Assembly (NCBI GenBank): GCA_038522945.1
Contig: JBCBJV010000008.1
Span: 114,989 to 178,988 of the forward strand
Direction: 5' to 3'
From: MED-G105 sp038522945
Lineage (GTDB): Bacteria > Pseudomonadota > Alphaproteobacteria > Caulobacterales > Parvularculaceae
DNA: 64,000 nt
Shown here: positions 55,367 through 63,530 of the stretch, one piece after another
How positions within the stretch are numbered: position 1 is the first letter of the stretch
Layout of the letters: each line of letters begins with the position of its first letter
Notes under the pieces: generated by a model
The model's input: only the letters and a program-made list of their open reading frames with translations
Told to the model about the DNA's origin: nothing
Databases searched by the model: none
Made by a program: the position numbers and the translations under genes

Positions 55367-56623
55367 TTAGACCCCTGCTTCCTGGCGCTGGCGAACGAGA
55401 TGAGGCGGGATTTGCGCGTATACATCTTCGAACATCTCTTTCACCGATGGTCCTCCACCAGAATGCAGTGTGCCGTTTTTCTCAGCTTCCTTTTGGGCCA
55501 GAACAACGGCTTGTTCGATTTCCGCCTGGGCTTGTGTGTGACGCTCCTCCGACCACACCTCTTTTTGGATTAAGTGCACTTTCAACCGCTCAAGCGGATC
55601 ACCGAGTGGCCATTTGGAAAACTCCTCTTTTGGCCGATACCCAGAAGGGTCATCTGATGTGGAGTGCGCTCCCGCACGATACGTCACATGTTCGATGAGT
55701 GTCGGCCCGAGGTTCCGCCGGGCCCGGTCGATGGCCCATTTCGAAACGGCATAAACAGCAAGGTAGTCGTTACCATCAACTCGTAACGCCGGGATTCCAA
55801 AGCCAAGACCTCGTGCAGCAAAGGTCGCTGCCTTACCCCTTGCAATTCCCTGGAAAGTGGAGATAGCCCATTGATTGTTCACAACGTTTAAGATGACGGG
55901 GGCCCGATAGGTAGATGCAAAAACAAGAGCCGAGTGGAAATCGCTTTCCGCCGTTGATCCATCGCCAATCCAGCCCGAGGCAACACGGGAGTCACCCTTG
56001 ATTGCCGAGGCCATGGCCCAGCCAACAGCTTGGACGAATTGGGTCGCCAGATTGCCGGAGATGGTGAAGAACCCGTGCTCCTTTGAAGAGTACATAATCG
56101 GCAGTTGCCGCCCCCGCAGCGGATCGGCAGAGTTTGAATAAATCTGGTTCATCATATCGACGAGCGGGTAATCCGTCGACAGAAGAAGCCCCTGTTGCCG
56201 ATAGGTTGGGAAGTTCATGTCGCCCGGCTCTAGTGCGCGACGAAATGCACAAGCAATAGCTTCTTCGCCGAGCGCTTGCATATAGAAAGAGGTTTTGCCC
56301 TGACGCTGAGCCATAAGCATACGCGCATCGAACGCGCGCACTTTCATCATATCGCGCAAGCCCCGAATGAGCTCTTCATCAGTGAGAAGCCCGCCCCAGG
56401 GACCGACCGCCTCTCCTTCTCTGTTCATTACACGGATGATCGAGTACGCTAGATCATGGATATTTTCCGCTTCCACATCAATGGGAGGCTTATCGACGGA
56501 TCCGGCCTGGGGGATCGGCACATTAGAAAAATCAGGGGCATCGCCGGGTCGAAATTCCGGCTCTGGGACATGAAGGCTGAGGGGCGAACTTGCAGGTGGT
56601 TTAGTCCCATTGGTCGCTGTCAT
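55367..56623 (-). CDS. bkdA1: Branched-chain 2-oxoacid dehydrogenase E1 alpha
   Basis: The 418-residue protein binds thiamine diphosphate (IGDGSTAESDFHSAL, then NVVNNQWAIST) and has the phosphorylation-loop-like segment YRAGAHSTSDDPSGYRP characteristic of branched-chain rather than pyruvate enzymes. With E1 beta it decarboxylates the 2-oxoacids from leucine, isoleucine and valine. The order alpha, beta, E2, E3 with tight spacing is a classic bkd operon. The start is not certain: ATG 56623 is used, and ATG 56668 is also in frame. Confidence 0.93.
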   Translation of the reverse strand: MTATNGTKPPASSPLSLHVPEPEFRPGDAPDFSNVPIPQAGSVDKPPIDVEAENIHDLAYSIIRVMNREGEAVGPWGGLLTDEELIRGLRDMMKVRAFDARMLMAQRQGKTSFYMQALGEEAIACAFRRALEPGDMNFPTYRQQGLLLSTDYPLVDMMNQIYSNSADPLRGRQLPIMYSSKEHGFFTISGNLATQFVQAVGWAMASAIKGDSRVASGWIGDGSTAESDFHSALVFASTYRAPVILNVVNNQWAISTFQGIARGKAATFAARGLGFGIPALRVDGNDYLAVYAVSKWAIDRARRNLGPTLIEHVTYRAGAHSTSDDPSGYRPKEEFSKWPLGDPLERLKVHLIQKEVWSEERHTQAQAEIEQAVVLAQKEAEKNGTLHSGGGPSVKEMFEDVYAQIPPHLVRQRQEAGV

Positions 56624-57021
56624 ATGGCTAAGGACTTCCTTGGCGTTTCTCTCATGAATGCTACCCATGATCGGGCAAAGATAGGCCCGTATGGAGCACG
56701 ATTGGCGAGAGTGGTCGCACGATTGCGCGCTCACCCGCGCCTATCGTCTAAGCGAGGCCACAATCAGTTTCAATGGCACAGCTTTTTCCGACTGGATCTT
56801 AGTTGACCACACGAGATACGCGTCCGCTATAAGCCGAATAGGCCACGAATCGCCAGACCGCGACACGAATCTGCTGCACCGTTTTTGTCGGTGTGGCGGG
56901 TCAAGTCATTGTGCGTAGCAACAAAAATGTGGCTGTCGCGTCGTGCCGATCATTCCCGTTCTGCAAAAGCTTCAATCAGCTCATGATAAGCCTGTACCGG
57001 GGTTGTATCGGGAGGGTTTAG
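56624..57021. other. Intergenic region upstream of the bkd operon
   Basis: About 400 bases with no believable gene. It should carry the bkd promoter on the minus strand, but I see no strong -35/-10 pair there. A TTGACC (56803) and TATAAG (56828) pair faces the plus strand at a spacing of 19, with no gene to serve. Confidence 0.5.
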
Positions 57022-58143
57022 TCAGGCTTGAAGCCACAAGTCAGTCAGGACCTTTTTGTGTTTGTTGATGTCCGACTTGGCCGCCTGGCGGAAGCCCGCC
57101 TCACGCAAAGCCTCCGGCGGATCATCTCGGATGATCTCTGGTAGCTCGCGGATATCGTCATAAACTATCGCCCCATCACCGACATAGTCCCGGATGTCAG
57201 GTCGCACATTCGGCACGCAGACGCCGCAACCAGAGGCTTGGGCCTCGGCGATCGCCATGGGCCACCCGATCGCGTTGCCTCTCGGCCCTGGCTTTCCTCC
57301 GGTATAGACCAACCAAGAATGCCTTTTGTATTCGCCCGGCATGTCTTCGTAGGGAACCATCTGGCGAAACTCGACAGGCGATCCTTTTTGCTCGTTATAC
57401 TGACGCATTTCCTCCGTGAGATAACCAATTGGATACAGTCGGAATTTCTGTTCGGGGGTCATCGCGGCAAGGTCGATGAAATCGGGGATCTTCTTCTTTG
57501 CTATGCACGCACCCACATTCATTACACCGGGCGCATTCGGTGAGCGGTTTTCAAATCGTGCAAAATCAACAACAGGATTGGCTACAATGATTTTTTTCTC
57601 TGACACACCGGCTTCTGTAAACAGCGACTGGGTGAAGGGGAAGGTTAAGACGCCGAGGCAATTATCTTGTTTGATGAGGTGGGCCATGGCACGCGGCATG
57701 GATGGTCGTCGGTATTCCCTTAACGTTATCGCCGAGCGAATGCGGCGCAGACGATCCCGGAGAGGGTCGTTGATTTGACCCTTGATCATTGTATCAAACG
57801 AATGTGCACGGATCGTATAGGGGACACCCAGGCGTTTAGACAATCGCGAAAGGGGAATGACAAGATAAAGCCAATGCCCGTGCAAAAGATCTGGTTTGAA
57901 CTCTTTCGCGAGCGCCAATGCATCACTAAACCGGTCCGTCACCGTGACAGGCACAGAAGAAGGCATTGGGTCCGGCGCGGGGCGCAAGGAAATCACGTGG
58001 ATTTCATAATCTTGTTTCAGCGCCTCGATTTCAGAAAAAATGTAAGTTTGCGACGCCTGCGGATATTCGTACGCGAGATACAGCACGCGCTTCTTGCGGC
58101 CAGCGGACGTTGCGACTTCCGGTTTCGAAATCGTGGCGACCAT
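57022..58143 (-). CDS. Glycosyltransferase family 4-type protein
   Basis: The 373-residue protein has a GT-B layout: an N-terminal LAYEYPQASQTYIFSEIEAL, DLLHGHWLYLVIPLSR, RAHSFDTM, and a C-terminal donor-site segment EAQASGCGVCVPNVRPDIRDYVG. It transfers a sugar from a nucleotide or lipid donor; the acceptor is unknown. No membrane segment or signal peptide is present. GGGGAG stands 6 bases before ATG. It is a lone gene rather than part of a polysaccharide cluster. Confidence 0.87.
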   Translation of the reverse strand: MVATISKPEVATSAGRKKRVLYLAYEYPQASQTYIFSEIEALKQDYEIHVISLRPAPDPMPSSVPVTVTDRFSDALALAKEFKPDLLHGHWLYLVIPLSRLSKRLGVPYTIRAHSFDTMIKGQINDPLRDRLRRIRSAITLREYRRPSMPRAMAHLIKQDNCLGVLTFPFTQSLFTEAGVSEKKIIVANPVVDFARFENRSPNAPGVMNVGACIAKKKIPDFIDLAAMTPEQKFRLYPIGYLTEEMRQYNEQKGSPVEFRQMVPYEDMPGEYKRHSWLVYTGGKPGPRGNAIGWPMAIAEAQASGCGVCVPNVRPDIRDYVGDGAIVYDDIRELPEIIRDDPPEALREAGFRQAAKSDINKHKKVLTDLWLQA

Positions 58144-58575
58144 TATTTACTCCCCAAGGAAAGACGCGTTTCTTATCAAGGTCATTCCTTATGGACCTCT
58201 TAACCATCAATGCTTCGATAAAAAATCAGGACTTTACCATTGATGATCGGGCGGCACGTCAATTCCGAGGCGCTTGCCGTCATGAGCTGCGTATCACCGC
58301 AAAATGCACGATGCGATTTGAACAGCCGCTTCGTTTTCCACCCCGCTTAACGAACCAAAGCGAGCCAAAAAAGGCGCATGGTTGTCGATGACTTACCCGA
58401 CCATGGACGCGCGGGAATGCTGGTCTACATCAAAAGCAAAATCGATTTGAAGGCGAAACTTTATGCGTTGTTCCAAAGTTAAGATCTCGCACCAATAAGA
58501 AAAACCCCCACCAAACCCTTAAAGAATTGAGGCAGATTCAATCGAAAATTAACCATAACCCGGTGAATTGGCGGG
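58144..58575. other. Divergent region between the glycosyltransferase and the M50 operon
   Basis: Apart from the possible broken PilZ-like gene I see no feature I can support. It should hold the promoters of both neighbours. Confidence 0.5.
58191..58482 (+). pseudogene. Possible frameshifted small PilZ-like gene
   Basis: A plus-strand frame of 66 codons from ATG 58191 holds RHELRITAKC in its middle, like the start of a PilZ domain (R-x-x-R-V). Just where its stop nears (58391), a second frame (ATG 58378 to TAA 58482) carries on with VVDDLPDHGRAGML, resembling the later PilZ V-D-x-S-x-x-G part. Together they give about 97 codons, the size of a single PilZ domain. One base shift near 58380 would join them. 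The match is weak and by eye; the alternative is non-coding DNA. Confidence 0.25.
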
Positions 58576-60735
58576 ATGTCACCGCCTCTCACTTTGCCCG
58601 ACAAGCCCAGACTTGTGGCCGATATTGCAATCGCGCGCCCCGTCGCAGCACGAGGCGCGTCATATGTTCTGTCCAACTTAACAACGGGTCGGCATTTGAG
58701 GCTGACCGCTGAGGCCTATCGCTTCGCAAGCAAGCTCGATGGCACCACGTCCATATCAGGACTTGCTGCGCAGACCGAGGTTGATGGCGGGCAAACGTCT
58801 GAGTTTGCCCTTGAGGTGACAAAGTCCCTTGCCGCAGCTGGGTTTATCGAAGGTACTGAATGGAGCACGGCGAAAACGTCAAATCACACCCCAGAGCCAC
58901 TGGGCACTAAAGATGATCTCCCTTCCGAAAATCATGATACTGAAGAGAGCTCTGTGTCGAATGGGCTAAAGAAGCTTGAACGGCTTGCGGTGACCTCACG
59001 CCACCCTCTCCTGGACGCGCAGCCGATCCTCCATGCGATCTCACCGGTAACAAATCTGTTGTTTTCTAAAGCAGGCTCATTGGCGTGGCTTGTTCTAATG
59101 ATTGTCGCTGCCCAGTGCTTCTTCGGAATGGAAAACGGGGCAACGCATCCATTGACCTGGCTTGCCCAAGCAACCCCAATAGAGCTTCTGGCCCTCTCAT
59201 GTGCCGTGCTTGCCTCCAAAGCAATTCACGAACTTGGGCACGCAGCAGCGCTTTCTCAGTTTTCCCTTCACGAAGGTATTGATCCGGGTCCCGTCCATGT
59301 TGGCATAACTCGGTTCTTCATTTTTCCTCTACCGTATACGGACGCAAGCGCTGCTTGGCGTATTGCTTCAAAATGGCGACGAGCTGCCATCGGGCTTAGC
59401 GGCATATATTTTGAGACGCTCTTGGCGTTTCTTGCCATTATCCTGGCAGCATCTATGCCCGTCGGTGTGGTACAAACTTTGTTGCTGCAATTTGCTTTTG
59501 TTGCTGCTGTCTCAACACTCGCATTCAACCTGAACCCCTTCGTCAAACTGGATGGCTATTTTGTACTAACCGATTTGATCGGGCAACCAAACCTTGCCCC
59601 CCGCGCGATGAAAGCATTTTCGCGTGTGTCTGCCACCCTCCTTACAAAGACCAATAACTTGGCCCAAGAACACTCAGGCATTGAGGGCTCCGATCTAGTT
59701 TTGAGCATCTTTGCGCTTGGAAACCTCATCTTTCGCCTTGCGATTTCTGTCGGCGTAACGGCTGCCGCGGCGACTATTTCAACCGGGCTTGCCACGTCGA
59801 TTCTGCTTATATCAATCAGTATAATGATGGCTCGACCTTTCGCGCGTTTCGTTGAAACCCTTAAAGGAAAATCGTTTCGGCGAACGGCATGCGTCGCATT
59901 TGTTTCGTTGGTGGCTTTGCTTTTTGTGCCTGTGCACGATCAAATCCACGCCCCTGGACTTGTGGAAGCCCCTCATTTACAGCGATTTCTTGCGGCATCT
60001 GGCGGAACGGTCTCTTCGGTTACCACGTCCACCGTCAGGTTTGAGAACCCCGCCCTTTCATTTGAAGAAAAGTCTCTCACCGCACGAGAGGCAATCGCAA
60101 AAATCCGACTAAGGCAAGCTCTGAAAACGGCAAATCCCGATGCAATTCGGATTCAGCAGAACCTCGCGCATACTGAAGATGCTCTTGCTAGAGTGCATGC
60201 CGAGCAAGCATCGCTCACTTTCACTGCTCACAATGGCAACAAAGTAGACACGCAACTTGCCTCGCAGCTCGTCGGACAAACTGTTCCACCCAACCAGCCA
60301 GTTGGCGTTTCCTATGCGCAAGACACGCTTCTCGTCCGCGCGATCCTAAATCAGAAACAAATCCAAAGACTGTCTCCAACCGAGGCGAACGCGCTCGTCA
60401 CCGAGGTCTGGCGAAAGAAAAGTGTCTCCCCCTTAAGCGCAACAGCTCAAACCAACAGCATAAACCGGCTCATAACATTCCCTTCCGCCGCGCTCACAAG
60501 AGCCGCTGGAGGGCCGTTTGAGATCAAGACGACAGCCGAAAAGAGGTTGGAACCAGTTTCTTCCGTGTTTTCCATGGAGTTGGATCTCGCCCAGCCATCA
60601 TCACACACCCTTAAAGACGGTGAAATCGTCTCTGTGCGCATTACCCTCGGTTCAATTCGACTAGGCGAAATCGCGATGCGCAACGCTCTCACCGGCTTTC
60701 AGAACCTAATTGGGATCAACACCTATGACGACTAA
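58576..60735 (+). CDS. Membrane M50 (site-2 protease-type) metallopeptidase with PqqD-like N-terminus
   Basis: The 719-residue protein opens with a soluble region whose residues 20-95 (TGRHLRLTAEAYRFASKLDG and on) resemble a PqqD-like peptide-binding fold. An acidic linker follows. The membrane part has the zinc motif HELGH at 218-222 and the partner LDG at 325-327 in NPFVKLDGYF, the marks of M50 intramembrane proteases, with several membrane segments. The last 270 residues look like an extracytoplasmic HlyD-like or beta-rich part. Relatives are annotated as peptide zinc metalloproteases and often pair with HlyD proteins, as here. The substrate is unknown; the start is ATG, with later alternatives possible. 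It overlaps the next gene by 11 bases. Confidence 0.82.
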   Translation: MSPPLTLPDKPRLVADIAIARPVAARGASYVLSNLTTGRHLRLTAEAYRFASKLDGTTSISGLAAQTEVDGGQTSEFALEVTKSLAAAGFIEGTEWSTAKTSNHTPEPLGTKDDLPSENHDTEESSVSNGLKKLERLAVTSRHPLLDAQPILHAISPVTNLLFSKAGSLAWLVLMIVAAQCFFGMENGATHPLTWLAQATPIELLALSCAVLASKAIHELGHAAALSQFSLHEGIDPGPVHVGITRFFIFPLPYTDASAAWRIASKWRRAAIGLSGIYFETLLAFLAIILAASMPVGVVQTLLLQFAFVAAVSTLAFNLNPFVKLDGYFVLTDLIGQPNLAPRAMKAFSRVSATLLTKTNNLAQEHSGIEGSDLVLSIFALGNLIFRLAISVGVTAAAATISTGLATSILLISISIMMARPFARFVETLKGKSFRRTACVAFVSLVALLFVPVHDQIHAPGLVEAPHLQRFLAASGGTVSSVTTSTVRFENPALSFEEKSLTAREAIAKIRLRQALKTANPDAIRIQQNLAHTEDALARVHAEQASLTFTAHNGNKVDTQLASQLVGQTVPPNQPVGVSYAQDTLLVRAILNQKQIQRLSPTEANALVTEVWRKKSVSPLSATAQTNSINRLITFPSAALTRAAGGPFEIKTTAEKRLEPVSSVFSMELDLAQPSSHTLKDGEIVSVRITLGSIRLGEIAMRNALTGFQNLIGINTYDD

Positions 60736-61642
60736 ACGCACGGCACCTTATGCCATACTTGCAACGGTTTTTCTTTGCACACCTTTATCGGCGACCGCCG
60801 CTAACGCGAGTGGACCTGGGGGGTTAAATGGTATCCTTAGCCCCTCTCGCGACGTAACAATCGAAGCAACCATCGACGGTACGGTCGCCGACATCTTTCA
60901 ATTGGAAGGCGCGCGGGTCAAAGAAGCAAAAGAGATATTGCAGCTTGTCGATGCAGAACAAGCCGCTCGCGTTGCCGTTGCCCGGGTTTCCGCAACAAGC
61001 AATGCCAAGCATCTCCTAGCTGAGACACAATATTCACAAGCAAAGCGGAAATACGCTGACATACTCGCGGCTCATAAGAATGGCGCCGCGACCCCATGGG
61101 AGGTTCAGGACGCGCGCGCTGAGCGTGACCGGACCAAATTCGACGTCCAGAATGCGCAAGAAGCACAATCTCTGGAAGCGAAAAGGCTTGAACTAGAAGA
61201 AGCCATTCTGGCCCGCTATCACATCAAGGCTCCATTCGACGGAGAGATTGTTGAGATCTTCGTTGCACCTGGCGAGACTGTCAGTCGCGGAGATCAACTG
61301 GTCCGAACCATCGATACCTCACACCTGGAGTTTGAGGCCTTTGCCCCGGCGGACCAGTATCCAGCCCTGATTGAGGGAAGGACCTATAAGGGTCGAACCG
61401 ATGCTCCTTTCGACAAGTCGTTCACCGCAACACTGTCCCACATAGATCCCGTATTCGAGGCGGCGACAGGTGCCGTGCGCGTGGTCTTTGAAATCGAAAA
61501 CGACGGGACGCTGCCCGCCGGAGCGCCATCGACGATCTTTCTTTCGACGCCAAAATTAATGCCACTGAACGTGAGCGCAGATGCGAAGAGCGAGCAATCA
61601 ACTAACGCCCCAAGCAATTCCGATTTACAGGGCGGAGAATAA
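60725..61642 (+). CDS. HlyD-family periplasmic adaptor protein
   Basis: The 305-residue protein has a signal peptide (ATVFLCTPLSATAANA) and an adaptor layout: a lipoyl-like half (SPSRDVTIEATIDGTVADIF), a long alpha-hairpin (residues about 75-160, EAQSLEAKRLELEEA), the second lipoyl half (IKAPFDGEIVEIFVAPGETV) and a beta-barrel. It would bridge the inner-membrane component to the outside. ATG 60725 lies inside the end of the M50 gene, so the two are coupled; the frame reaches back to TTG 60710. Confidence 0.88.
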   Translation: MTTKRTAPYAILATVFLCTPLSATAANASGPGGLNGILSPSRDVTIEATIDGTVADIFQLEGARVKEAKEILQLVDAEQAARVAVARVSATSNAKHLLAETQYSQAKRKYADILAAHKNGAATPWEVQDARAERDRTKFDVQNAQEAQSLEAKRLELEEAILARYHIKAPFDGEIVEIFVAPGETVSRGDQLVRTIDTSHLEFEAFAPADQYPALIEGRTYKGRTDAPFDKSFTATLSHIDPVFEAATGAVRVVFEIENDGTLPAGAPSTIFLSTPKLMPLNVSADAKSEQSTNAPSNSDLQGGE

Positions 61643-61644
61643 AC

Positions 61645-63426
61645 ATGTCCGAGCAACGCATCGAAACAGCCGTTCCAACGGCACCAAAGAGGTCTTCCCT
61701 CCGCACGGTGATTGATGACCTAGAGGCGGACAGCGGACCGCCTGAGCATACCATCGACCGTTGGCTCAGCTTTGTTTGTGATCTCACCAATGCTGACCTG
61801 GCGCTGCTCGTTCGGATGGAAAATGGCCTTCCTAGCGAAATCGACGCTACAAAAGCCAAACATGGTAGTCAGCTGCTCACTCTTGTCGATATCGACGAGG
61901 TTTTTGCTGGATTGAGAGCCACTGGCTCCGGCGTTTTCGAGCAAGATGATCAAACTTATCATGGTGCGGACGTATCGGCTCGAACCGAGTTTAGTTCAGA
62001 CTACTTTGTACTGATCAGAACTATCACCGGGACACCATTCACCCAAGCGTTGGTGCAAGAGCGGCTTGCCCTCGCCATCCCACTTTTGAAAAGAACAATT
62101 AATCGAGTTGAGGCTAGTTACTCGCCACGATCGGTTCTTGAATTAGAACCATTAATTGCCGCCGCCTCTCGATCGGAAGCGACGCAATATGCCGCTGACC
62201 TCGCGAGAAAACAACTTGAAGTCTCATTTGCTTCTGTCTTGTTGGTTCAAAATCACCGGATTGTCGAAGCACGCACCGCAGGTCGGGAAAAGCCAAGTGC
62301 CGCATTCATTGGTCTGCTGAAGACGCTCGCGTCCGAATCCCTAGAAGCGGGCACCGCTAGGGCCTTCAAACCAGGAACCGTAGATACGCTCGCAGCAAGG
62401 CAATTTCTTGCCCGAATGCGCGGGACGATCACGATTGTTCCCTCTATCGAGACCACATCAGGTCGTGGCTGTGTGCTGATCGCCTCAACTGACAACCAAG
62501 CTTTAGTAGAGCGTCTTCTCCAAGAAATCTCCCCAGTCATTTCCGCAAAACTAGCGCTCTCTTCGTGGTCGAGAGCGACAAAGCTGTTGTCAGATATTCC
62601 AGGATTGAATTCTATACCGCCGAAACAAAGAGGCCTCGCTGCCGCTGCGAGCTTGATGGTTCTTTCGTTGATTCCTTTGCCATTAACAGTGAAGTCGCCA
62701 GCGGCGCTTATCCCAGCCACATCAAGAATTGTGACGGCCCCGATTTCCGCTCGACTTGATGACGCATTTGTGCGGCCGGGCGACCGGGTTATTGGTGGGG
62801 AAACCATTCTTGCAAAGTTCGACATTCGAGATCTGGAAGCGGAGCGTGATGCGCTTGCGTCGAAAAAGGCAGCACACCTTGCGGCACACGCCAAGGCACG
62901 TGCGGCTGGTGACCCTGCAGAAGCTAGGGTCGCTTTTTTGCAGGCTGAAGAAGCCGGCGCGGAACTGGACCATGTTCAGTTAAAAATATCACAGGCCAAA
63001 ATGCACGCGCCCATTTCCGGCATTGTTCTGGATACAACGCTTCACCAGGAACTTGGCGAAGCCAAATCCATGGGCGATACCCTACTCACCATTGCTGCCA
63101 ATGAAGACGTCGATCTCGTCATTCATTTCGATGCCGACTATGCAGCGCACCTAGCAAACATTGCCCCAGGGGGGACCTTACAACTGGACGCCTCACCGGG
63201 TCAGAAACTGAGCTTTGATGTCGATAGCATCTACCCGATTGCTGAAGTTATCGATGGACAAAATCGTATCAGGATCAATGGATCGTTGAAGACAAGTCAA
63301 ATCAAGGATGAGCATTTAATCCCCGGCATGAGTGGCACCGCAAAACTGAGTGCAGGCTGGAGGCCAGCGATCTGGCATTTTCTTCACGAGCCGATCCGCC
63401 GCGTCCGCTTGTATTTGGGCTTATAG
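61645..63426 (+). CDS. Two GAF-like domains fused to a membrane-anchored HlyD-type adaptor
   Basis: The 593-residue protein has a cytoplasmic half with two GAF-like regions (about residues 30-160 and 165-310), one membrane segment near 335-352 (LAAAASLMVLSLIPLPLTV) and then a HlyD-like part: a lipoyl-like half (APISARLDDAFVRPGD), an Ala-rich hairpin and the second half (KMHAPISGIVLDTTLHQELG). It could sense a small molecule inside and adjust a periplasmic adaptor. GGAG sits 7 bases before ATG, two bases after the preceding stop. It closes the operon, with a terminator 43 bases later. Confidence 0.82.
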   Translation: MSEQRIETAVPTAPKRSSLRTVIDDLEADSGPPEHTIDRWLSFVCDLTNADLALLVRMENGLPSEIDATKAKHGSQLLTLVDIDEVFAGLRATGSGVFEQDDQTYHGADVSARTEFSSDYFVLIRTITGTPFTQALVQERLALAIPLLKRTINRVEASYSPRSVLELEPLIAAASRSEATQYAADLARKQLEVSFASVLLVQNHRIVEARTAGREKPSAAFIGLLKTLASESLEAGTARAFKPGTVDTLAARQFLARMRGTITIVPSIETTSGRGCVLIASTDNQALVERLLQEISPVISAKLALSSWSRATKLLSDIPGLNSIPPKQRGLAAAASLMVLSLIPLPLTVKSPAALIPATSRIVTAPISARLDDAFVRPGDRVIGGETILAKFDIRDLEAERDALASKKAAHLAAHAKARAAGDPAEARVAFLQAEEAGAELDHVQLKISQAKMHAPISGIVLDTTLHQELGEAKSMGDTLLTIAANEDVDLVIHFDADYAAHLANIAPGGTLQLDASPGQKLSFDVDSIYPIAEVIDGQNRIRINGSLKTSQIKDEHLIPGMSGTAKLSAGWRPAIWHFLHEPIRRVRLYLGL

Positions 63427-63468
63427 GTCTACTCACAATAGACCGATTTCATCGTTACAAGATAAATG

Positions 63469-63497
63469 GCAGCCCCTCCAATGGGGCTGCTTATTTT
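63469..63497 (+). terminator. Rho-independent terminator of the M50/HlyD operon
   Basis: An 8-base-pair stem GCAGCCCC / GGGGCTGC with a 6-base loop is followed by TTATTTT on the plus strand. It lies between the GAF-HlyD gene and the convergent gene at the window edge. Confidence 0.88.
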
Positions 63498-63530
63498 GTA
63501 GCTCTTGGCTTCTCAATAGCACTCAGCGCG

